A DNA stretch of 64,000 nucleotides. Origin: Labyrinthula sp. Ha (lineage: Eukaryota > Sar > Bigyra > Labyrinthulida > Labyrinthulaceae). The translations under genes were made by a program, and so were the position numbers. The notes below the pieces were generated by a model. It saw only the letters and a list, made by a program, of their open reading frames with translations, was not told where the DNA came from and did not search any database. The stretch spans positions 248,001 to 312,000 of the forward strand of contig JAALGZ010000030.1 in the NCBI GenBank assembly GCA_015227615.1. Direction: 5' to 3'. Within the stretch, counting starts at the first letter, position 1; each line of letters begins with the position of its first letter. Shown piece by piece: positions 56,701 to 64,000 of this stretch.

Positions 56701-58835
56701 CTGTAGATCTTACAGGAACTTGCCAATATGAAATGACCATTCCGACCTGAATACTTATTCATATCTTCAGTTAAGAAGAATAGCTATACCCTTAGTATCA
56801 GACTACAGTCATAACGATGATGTAAAGAGAAACTAGACACTTCAATGGATACATTGGTGTGGCTATAGATAAATACTGGTGTAAACATTGGTTGTTAAGA
56901 AAAGGATTATTAAAGAGGGTTCTTAGTTAGTTAAATCCAAGAGATTTTTGATGAATATTTTGGAAAAAAACATCCTTGTATATCACCACACAGAATCCCC
57001 AATACAAAAGACTACCCTACCATTTATATCAAGCCATAAACTAGAAATACCAAAGATAGTACCCAATACACCAACAAAGTACATCAACTTTCCAAGGTTT
57101 TCCCTGCAAAGAGCATTTTCACCAGGTAGAAACAATCGCGAGAGAAATATAAACAACAAACCCCTGTATTTCCTGCAGCATTTATGTATCTATATTTGTG
57201 TTTTTGTCTCGAACCCTTCATGGTTAAAATTTTCAGATTATAGTTTAACCTATTTATTTACAACTTCTTGTTCATATTTTACATACCATGTCCTCTTGGG
57301 AAGCTAGATCACCCAATGAAACTGTAGCGGTCAATGGACCCGAAGTTGGAAGATTTTTGGAGATCGGATAATGAATTTATTAGCATTAGACATTTTGGTA
57401 GCAAAACTATCAAGTAAAGAATACACTTGGGATATTATACACTTGTTAAGCTACTAAAAATATGGGGAAGGGTTCATGGGATCTTGTTAATCGTAAAGTT
57501 GCTGTAATACGACGTGGTGTCAGTACAAAGTCGATAACATCTATACTTATGACTGGGTCGATTCAAATTGGTTGTAAATAGTGAAACAGTTTAGAGAGGA
57601 CATAAGTTCGATAGAAGACAAGAAATCCCTGCGGGAATGACTAATCTCCAAGAATGTCATAATGACAGATAATTGAAAAAAAAATCCTATGCCGGTATAA
57701 ATTATCATTTGGTTAAAAAAGTTTTGAGTAACCATAAAAGAAACCCAATAGAGCTATAAGATATTGAGGAAACCGTTCAGAAAGGCTCGTCATTGAGCGT
57801 GACTTCACGTTGGTAAAATTGTGTTCTTTGTTAGATCGAGTTACATGTTCTGAGCACACCTCATCTGTTGTTGAAGGAAGGTGGTTTAAACTGAAGAAAA
57901 ATCTAAATTTTCATTTTCGGCTTCTGGGTGTTACCTAATGCCAGAAACAGTAGAAACAGAGCGTATACTTATCACCCAGATCCTAGAAATTCCATTAGTC
58001 TAACCATGTAGGATATCTTGAAGTAAAAAACGTATGTTTCCAGATAATTAGTTTAAAAAATGATTTAATTTATGATTAAGCACAACTTAATTTGGTGTCA
58101 GTGCCACAGAATAACGCACTCGAAAATTAATCAATATAGTCAAGAATTCAATGTGTGCATAGTTTCTTATTTTGACACATTCACCCTTCTAAGAGTTTTA
58201 TCTAATGTCAAAAATGATACACGAAGAAGGCTACGTTGCTGAGAACATGTTGAGATTGTGTTTCGCTACTTGCTGTAACTAATATAGACTAAAGATCTTG
58301 GAAGAAATGATCCTCGTTAAGATAGAAAGCTCGTTGATCATATTTCTTTTAAAAGGCTGCTTCTATTTTCTCTTTTCAAACAGGATATAGTGTGTTATTG
58401 TTATGTATCACAACTTACTCAGTTAAATAAAATACTTTTAATTAAGCATTTTCCCACTCTAAACCTTTTAAAGTTTCGTTTACTTTTTCTTTCTTTTTAT
58501 TCTTTTTTTTTTCTTTTTCTTTACTCAATTCTTTTTGCTTTTCTTTATACGCCTTTTTACACACTTTCTTGGTACTCTTATATTCACCTCATGCTACCAG
58601 TCTTCTCCTTGTGCAAAAGACTCAGTACCTTTCCCAAACTTCTCAACCTATTCTACTTTTGCTTTAATAAATATTCTTTTCTCAACATAACAGTTATTCA
58701 CATTTCAAACATTTTTCATAGATATTCAAAATGTATCAAAGTCTTCTTCAATTCCCTTTAATAGGCGGGAAGCGATCAATTCAATGTCTCTCTTTGTTCC
58801 CGTACCTGCTCAGGACCCAACTAACAAAGCATTAC

Positions 58836-58924
58836 CGCAAGAGCAATAACGCAAGAGCAATAACGCAAGAGCAATAACGCAAGAGAAATAACGCAAGAGA
58901 AATAACGCAAGAGCAATAACGCAA
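58836..58924. repeat. 14-bp minisatellite, six copies plus a partial
   Basis: The unit CGCAAGAGCAATAA starts at 58836, 58850, 58864, 58878, 58892 and 58906, with a partial seventh unit at 58920. Units 4 and 5 read CGCAAGAGAAATAA. It is more GC-rich than its surroundings. It lies in an intergenic desert and is probably polymorphic. Confidence 0.95.
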
Positions 58925-59729
58925 ATACAGTTATTTCATGAAACAGATATACTAGTTTATTTAGAACTGCTCTATATTTAACAATACTAGTTGTGGTCTG
59001 TTGTCAAGATAAACCCATTTCACGGCTTCATTATTCTGTTCCCAATTTAAACTCTTGTTTAATATCAGATCTAATCCAAGACATTAATTTTACTACCGGG
59101 TCCAAGAATGGCGTGTAATTTCTTGCGGCGTCCCACTCTCTCAATTGTTCTGGAAAACATTCTCTTACTTGAGCCCATGTTCTGAATATGCATAACATTG
59201 CTTCTATTCTAAGCTCTAGATCTATTTTGTCTTTGTATCCCTACAATTTTTCTTTTTTTAAGTAGCCAAAGGATGAAACCCACACCTTGAAACACTGAAA
59301 GTTGTGAGATAAGAAAGCTTATAGTAGCGAAATGAAAATCACTTGAGCTTTATCTATTCTCAGGCAAAGCTCTTAGAATTACCATTGTCCCCAAAGTTTT
59401 TTGACTTATCGAAAAGAGAGTCGCAGTAGCTATTATGAAAACAATAATGTAAAACTTGATTTGACAAATCGTAACTAGCTTACTTTGCTTTGCACTATTA
59501 ATGGAAACATAAATGAATAATGAAAGACGTTGCTTGAACATTCCTCTTATCCTAAGTTATCAACCAAATGATTATTTACTTTTCTTCAATAAGGCAACAT
59601 GATCTCTGAGATAACATTTAAAATTCTTTACGTGTATTCTCTACAGTTGTTATCAACCGCTATTTAGTAAAGCATTTCATGATTTTAGGGATATAATAAT
59701 ACGAAATGTAGAACTATTAAGAAAAATAT

Positions 59730-59860
59730 ATTGTTTCGAGAATTTCTCAGATCTCTCATTTGAGATACGAGAAGGAATTTATAATATTGAGTCTCGAAAT
59801 TGCTTAGAATTCTCAGTCGTTAATAATCAATAATGAGAAGATTCTCACTTGAGAATGAAC
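59730..59860. repeat. TCGAGA/TCTCGA motif cluster
   Basis: Contains TTGTTTCGAGAATTTCTCAG, several further GAGA and TCTC blocks, and TCTCGAAATTG. The first block is shared with 7478-7490 (TTGTTTCGAGAATT). Similar clusters lie at 17530-17595 and 23255-23365. It is likely a fragment of the dispersed repeat. It also has inverted-repeat character, so hairpins are possible. Confidence 0.3.
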
Positions 59861-59938
59861 TGCAAACGCGGAAACAACACAATCTTAGACTGGTAACTTT
59901 ATGTCTTAATTCTCCTCTATATTAAAAAGTAAAAATAA

Positions 59939-61126
59939 ATGTGTCTAACTGTGTTTGGAGAAACAAGTCCTACGGAGGAGCTTTGTGGGAAACATGGACA
60001 CTGTGTGGAAAACATTTGCGTTTGTGACTCTGGCTGGTCGCGTTCAATTGATCTTTTTCCAAAAGTTTACGCTGGAAATGGAGCAGAACAAATATTTAAC
60101 TCCTTAGAGCAGAACAGAAGTATAGTTACATTGAATGTTTTCGTCGAGGAGCTGTCTCTTTCAGCTCCTTGCACGGAAAACTTATTTTTCTGGAATTTAA
60201 TCCACATTTTAGCTTCAGTTTGTGGACTTGTTGTTCTTTTTGTTATTACAAAAGTACAAAAAAACAAGCAAAAGACTAATGGGTTTGAAACATTAAAAAA
60301 GCTATCAGTATTTTATATTGCAGTTGTACACTTTGTGAAATTATTGGAAAGAGATCCACAGTTTCCTTTTACTCTCCATACTTCAATTCTTCTTGGTGCA
60401 GTTGCATTTTTATCACAAGCAGTGATTTATTTGTTTTTCATAAAACACACAAAATATCATCTAAAGAAAGCAAAGGCACTTTATACTCTAAGACCAATGC
60501 TTTGGGGTGTAAATTTAGAACATTTTTTCTTTTTCCAAATAAATTTCAGTTTTGTTTTGAATGTTATTGCGTTTGGAGGTTCGTGGATAATTTCACCTCT
60601 TGTTGTACAAGGTTTTGATCAAAAACAAGCTATTGATTCTTCTATAATTCTTTTCTTGAGAATATTTCCTATTATGCAAAATGTAGTTGGTGCACTAACT
60701 TTTCTTTTCTTGTTGATTTTGTCTAAAGTTTTGACAACAATTTTATTGGGAGATTTGCATACTCTTTTGCAATTTTACCCCTCAACACAAAGTACAACAA
60801 CTTTCAATCAAATTGCAGATGAAGAAAATGCAAGAAAAAAAAAGACTATTTCCATAACCAAACTTATATCTCAAATTAAACATACTGACTTTATTATGAC
60901 TTTTTGGTGTGGTAATGGTTTTTTAATGTTTCTTGTATTTATTATTTTTCCTGTAGCTGAAGTTATTTTACAGTATTTTGCTCCTTTTCACACAGGTATA
61001 TTTTTCTTTTTTTTTAACTTTCTTAGGAATATTTTTCCCATTGCTATGTATTGTATTGTATTAAACTGTATTTATAGAGAATATTCTAATCTCTTGGTTA
61101 AATATGTATTGTATGGTAGTAAATAG
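59939..61126 (+). CDS. seven-helix membrane protein with an N-terminal EGF-like motif
   Basis: A 395-residue multi-pass protein. Residues 16-33 (CGKHGHCVENICVCDSGW) match the C-terminal half of an EGF-like motif (C...GxCxxxxCxCxxGW). Hydrophobic segments lie at about 82-105, 120-136, 147-168, 195-222, 234-268, 318-346 and 352-380, giving seven predicted helices, with a long Lys-rich loop at about 285-315 between helices 5 and 6. An extracellular Cys-rich N-terminus and seven helices suggest a receptor-like topology, but no GPCR signature (DRY, NPxxY) is visible, so a signalling role is only a guess. A TAA directly precedes the ATG in frame, so this is the first available start in the exon. 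No signal peptide is seen; an upstream mini-exon could supply one. No intron is needed within the frame. Confidence 0.8.
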   Translation: MCLTVFGETSPTEELCGKHGHCVENICVCDSGWSRSIDLFPKVYAGNGAEQIFNSLEQNRSIVTLNVFVEELSLSAPCTENLFFWNLIHILASVCGLVVLFVITKVQKNKQKTNGFETLKKLSVFYIAVVHFVKLLERDPQFPFTLHTSILLGAVAFLSQAVIYLFFIKHTKYHLKKAKALYTLRPMLWGVNLEHFFFFQINFSFVLNVIAFGGSWIISPLVVQGFDQKQAIDSSIILFLRIFPIMQNVVGALTFLFLLILSKVLTTILLGDLHTLLQFYPSTQSTTTFNQIADEENARKKKTISITKLISQIKHTDFIMTFWCGNGFLMFLVFIIFPVAEVILQYFAPFHTGIFFFFFNFLRNIFPIAMYCIVLNCIYREYSNLLVKYVLYGSK

Positions 61127-62291
61127 ATATTTTGGTTTATATATAAAGAATATTACTTAGAGTTTTGTTTAAGCATAGTCTCATAATTCTTTTCTTATAT
61201 TGACCATAGAATAGTTAGTGTTTAATCTAAAGCAAAAGAACTCTACTATATTTAGAATAGTTTCAAACAAAGATTTTTTTCCCAACTGGAATTCTCACAA
61301 CTCTTGTTAAAATAATCTAACAAGAGAAAAGATTCGTTTTCACCAGTAGTTTTCTTAAACTAAAATGAGTTAGATAAAACTTAGGAATAAAATACCTAAA
61401 GAAATAAAAGAAAAAACTTGTGCCTTGATAATAAGATTTATGAATACAAGAAAATCTAATATAATTATTTCCTTCTTCGAATGAGCTCTCATTTATATTC
61501 CCATATAGAAAGGACCTTTATTAGACAAAGAAAGAATTGAACAAAAGTCAAGGAAAATACAACTCTTCCTTATATTAGATATAAAAAAAACACATGGACA
61601 TTAACCTTACTGCAGATGCATTCGCACAAAAGCTCTCTCTTTGAAGTAAACGAAAAATCTTCATCAAAATTTCACGAGAAGATAAGTTATCGCTCTCTTT
61701 TCTTAAGTTCAAAAAAATTATTAAGAAATCTTTGCGAAGTAACAGTTAATATATTATAGGAAAGATTTAACTTATTTATCTTGCCAGTTATTTTCAAAAC
61801 TTTGTATAGCTGTCTCAAATGATGTTGTTTCTTTTCATTCAATAGTTTCTTTCTAAGTTGCTCCTAACTAGTTTTCCGTATTTATATTATTATATAAAGT
61901 TAAGAATGGAATGAACATTGAGTTGATGTAAATAAAAATTCATATAATTATGAACTATGGTAGTATTGTGTTTACTTAGTTGTGTGAAGGAATGTTTTGT
62001 TAACAAAGTTTATTTGGAAGTTAAGATTTGTATTTTGAGAATTGCTATATTGAAAGTGATGACGTGGAATGATGAAATAACGGTCGTGATACAAACGTAG
62101 TGTAATATAGTTATATTGTAAATGAGAACCGTTTGAACTAAGAACTAAGAACTTGTTATGAAAGGAACTTGAAACTGTAACTTTGAACTTTCTGGCAGAA
62201 ACTATATCAGTAGAAGAGCTCGAGACGTGAAAAAGAATTTAATTCGTCTATAAAACCGAATATTGATCAATATTCAAACTGAGTATAGATC
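61127..62291. other. intergenic; may include the 5' LTR and leader of the next retroelement
   Basis: About 1.2 kb without a gene. If the element at 62292 is intact on its left, its LTR should lie here, perhaps starting near 61965 (TGTGTTTACTTAG). A possible classical primer-binding site, TGGCAGAAACTATATCAG, lies at 62193-62210. Neither can be confirmed without the other LTR. Confidence 0.35.
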
Positions 62292-63002
62292 ATGCCAGAT
62301 AATATGGATACTGTAAGTGGCAGTGAAAATGAGAGAACTAGAACTATGAACTCCAATCAAATTAATAATTTATTGACTGATTTAGGTAACGTGCTTCGAG
62401 AGGTTAGCCGAAATAATAGAAGAGAAGAAGAATGCTGTATGGATTTTGAAATAGAGAAGCTAACAGATTTGTCAAAACAAAGCTGCGAGTTATTTATTTC
62501 GCAGTATGAGAGGCTAAACTCGATCCAAAAGAAGCGCGTGAACCTAAATCTTCGAATGGACATGGCCATATTTAAACACCTAAAGAGATTGAACGTAACA
62601 AAGACAAACAATATTCTAATCAAACATTTGCAAGAGATCGTAGATGAGGAGAAGATTAAAGAGCTTAAATCGCCTGATCAGATGATCTTGGAAAATGCTA
62701 GATTTAAACTTGGAATTCTTGAGGAAAGCGCAGTAAAATCTATGTTTAGCGAAGTGAGAGAAATCCTAGAATTGTTACCCGAGGAGAGCGCTAAGTCCAA
62801 GAAGAAAATATGCAGTTCAATCTTTAAACTGCTTCCAAGTTATATTTGGGTTAGACAAGACATGCTTGCGATAAAACCTTCTTTATGTAGCCCAGACTTG
62901 CAAGAACTGGAAAAATATATACTTGAGTGCATCCCACCTTACCATGTAAGGCTGAAAATGCGGCGAGGCAAAGTGTACGAAAATGATATAAAAATAGAGT
63001 GA
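62292..63002 (+). CDS. gag-like protein of an LTR retrotransposon (probable Ty3/Gypsy type)
   Basis: A 236-residue, highly charged, helix-rich protein without Cys/His knuckles of its own. It is followed 40 bp later, in another frame, by a zinc knuckle, a retroviral-type protease and more pol. That neighbourhood identifies it as gag/capsid. It starts at an ATG (MPDNMDTVSG...) and ends in TGA. The knuckle in the next frame suggests either a programmed shift or a mutation: between 63002 and 63044 both frames are closed by stops, which favours mutation. No capsid motif could be recognised with confidence. Confidence 0.6.
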   Translation: MPDNMDTVSGSENERTRTMNSNQINNLLTDLGNVLREVSRNNRREEECCMDFEIEKLTDLSKQSCELFISQYERLNSIQKKRVNLNLRMDMAIFKHLKRLNVTKTNNILIKHLQEIVDEEKIKELKSPDQMILENARFKLGILEESAVKSMFSEVREILELLPEESAKSKKKICSSIFKLLPSYIWVRQDMLAIKPSLCSPDLQELEKYILECIPPYHVRLKMRRGKVYENDIKIE

Positions 63003-63043
63003 CAGGTACGCGCTTCGTAAAGAAAGAAGTGAAAAACGTGTAA

Positions 63044-64000
63044 ATAGCTCAAGGAAGTGAGATTGCATGTCAAAGGTTAGATAATGAAAAGGAAAACGAA
63101 GTTAAGTACGTGGTTAATGGAATCGATTTATGCCCTTTCTGTCATAGATACGGACACAAAGAAGCAGTTTGCTACGCCAAGAGAGATTTAGTGGAGAGTG
63201 GAAAAATAAATCCAAGGCCGTTTTTGAAACCTTCTGAAGAGGTAATGCAAGCAAGATTGAAACAATTCAAAGAGAGACAGAAGATGAGGCAGTCGAAAAG
63301 AAGATTACAAGACAAAGATGTGAAAAGAGTAGGAGAGGATAATGAAGAGGATGTTAAAGAGGGGGAAGGGACTGAGGTAATGACTCTTTCATTTGAAGAT
63401 TTGAATAAGGGAGAGGATTTAGAGTTGAGTGCTGAAGCTAAGAGACTGATGAGAGAATATAGCAAAGAAGTGAGAAATATAGAAATTGCAGTAGAACAGA
63501 GTCAGCAGAAGAAGAATAAACAGGGATACAATATTGTGGTAGAGAAGAATGGAAAGAAATTCGTGGTAGAAGGATGCCTGGACTCTAGAGCAGATACATC
63601 CGCGGCAGCAAGGAACAAGTTTGAGAAATATTGTGTGTCGATTACGAAGCTTGATGATCCCACTAAAGTTAAGGTAGCTGATGGTGCGAGATATTTGGTG
63701 ACTCACAAAGGAGAAATGAAGGTAAGACTATGTTTAGGGAAAGGGGAAGAATATGATTTTGGGATGATCCAAGTTTTACTTGTGAACGAGGTCAAGAACT
63801 GGACAAACCTTTTAATTGGAAATGATTTATTGGAGATGCACGGACTGTCACCATTACAAGCATTGAAACGAAGAGCAAAGAACTGTCAGAACGTAGAAGT
63901 AGCGAAAGAGGGTGTCATGTCGCATTGGTTTGAAGAGAAGGTCCTTACAAAGAAAAAGGATAGAATAAAGGTTAAAAGAGTTGAGATTAGAGGGGCTGAG
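63044..64000 (+). CDS. nucleocapsid-protease start of pol, LTR retrotransposon (partial, cut by the right edge)
   Basis: Open frame from just after a TAA (63041-63043) to the end of the window, about 319 codons, with no ATG required. A zinc knuckle, CPFCHRYGHKEAVC, lies at about 63137-63178. A charged linker follows, then a pepsin-like retroviral protease: LDSRADTS at about 63578-63601, where the active-site triplet DSG is changed to DSR, and LLIGNDLLEMHGL near 63811-63849, the typical protease C-terminal element. The Gly-to-Arg change at the active site would abolish protease activity. RT and integrase would lie beyond 64000, so the Gypsy call rests on protease style and gag context; BEL/Pao is an alternative. 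Confidence 0.7.
   Translation, partial: MAQGSEIACQRLDNEKENEVKYVVNGIDLCPFCHRYGHKEAVCYAKRDLVESGKINPRPFLKPSEEVMQARLKQFKERQKMRQSKRRLQDKDVKRVGEDNEEDVKEGEGTEVMTLSFEDLNKGEDLELSAEAKRLMREYSKEVRNIEIAVEQSQQKKNKQGYNIVVEKNGKKFVVEGCLDSRADTSAAARNKFEKYCVSITKLDDPTKVKVADGARYLVTHKGEMKVRLCLGKGEEYDFGMIQVLLVNEVKNWTNLLIGNDLLEMHGLSPLQALKRRAKNCQNVEVAKEGVMSHWFEEKVLTKKKDRIKVKRVEIRGAE

Larger units (their letters stand above)
53773..59938. other. intergenic, no gene recognised; one minisatellite
   Basis: About 6.2 kb. Overlapping frames on both strands at 54500-54841 and single frames at 56948-57307 and 58390-58761 show no domain; the last lies in a T/C-rich tract and is low complexity. A 14-bp tandem repeat lies at 58836-58919. 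A cluster of TTCGAGAA and TCTCGAA motifs at 59730-59860 resembles half of the dispersed repeat. The bases just before 59939 should hold the promoter of the EGF/7TM gene. Confidence 0.45.

Noticed and set aside
58390-58761. 123-aa frame rich in Phe, Leu and Ser
   Set aside because: Produced by a T/C-rich tract; low complexity and no ordered helices.
1-64000. tRNA or rRNA genes
   Set aside because: I looked for GTTCGA/GTTCAA-type T-loops with flanking stems and found none that fold. The tRNA-like matches are the retroelement primer-binding sites.
1-64000. CRISPR array or bacterial operon signals
   Set aside because: The only regular tandem repeat is the 14-bp minisatellite without spacers, and the gene content is eukaryotic.

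Overview
The window looks like nuclear DNA of an AT-rich, gene-sparse unicellular eukaryote. Evidence: an eS6 ribosomal protein gene, a severin-type gelsolin, an acyl-CoA dehydrogenase with three spliceosomal introns, a ROC-COR pseudogene, hAT DNA-transposon remains, and Copia- and probable Gypsy-type LTR retrotransposons. Stops are TAA, TAG and TGA. The four introns I can place by homology are only 28-33 bp long. I cannot name the species. Severin-like and Roco proteins are common in amoebozoans, but that is weak evidence.

Layout. 1-396: 5' part of a membrane-anchored LEA2-like gene (minus strand, runs off the left edge). 2011-4010: a decayed hAT transposase (minus). 7850-10437: a decayed LRR-ROC-COR (Roco) gene (plus). 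11033-23069: three more copies of the LEA2-like gene, all on the minus strand and separated by 4.5-5 kb of sequence without recognisable genes; the middle copy has lost its C-terminus. 26620-27759: severin-like gelsolin. 28012-32894: Copia element A, with 101-bp LTRs and target-site duplication ATAAG. 38575-43024: Copia element B, older and of another lineage. 44135-47668: a compact cluster of an EF-hand/RGS-like protein (plus), eS6 (minus) and a peroxisomal-type acyl-CoA dehydrogenase (plus). 48445-53767: Copia element C (minus), with 142-bp LTRs and target-site duplication ATACA; it belongs to the same family as A. 59939-61126: a seven-helix membrane protein with an N-terminal EGF-like motif. 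62292-64000: the 5' part of another LTR retrotransposon running off the right edge. The rest is non-coding as far as I can see, with a 14-bp minisatellite and a dispersed TTACCG/TCGAGA-rich repeat.

Points that stand out. All three Copia elements carry a primer-binding site starting GGTTAA directly after the 5' LTR. In each case it is complementary to a tRNA anticodon loop (Lys-CUU for A and C, Asn-GUU for B), not to a tRNA 3' end, which implies half-tRNA priming as in Drosophila copia. The four LEA2-like genes form a dispersed tandem family with related promoters. The acyl-CoA dehydrogenase ends in SKL, a peroxisomal signal visible only after the third mini-intron is spliced out.

The genes do not form an obvious pathway. 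The only tight arrangement is the 44.1-47.7 kb cluster, where eS6 and the dehydrogenase share a 181-bp divergent promoter holding an exact 13-bp repeat.
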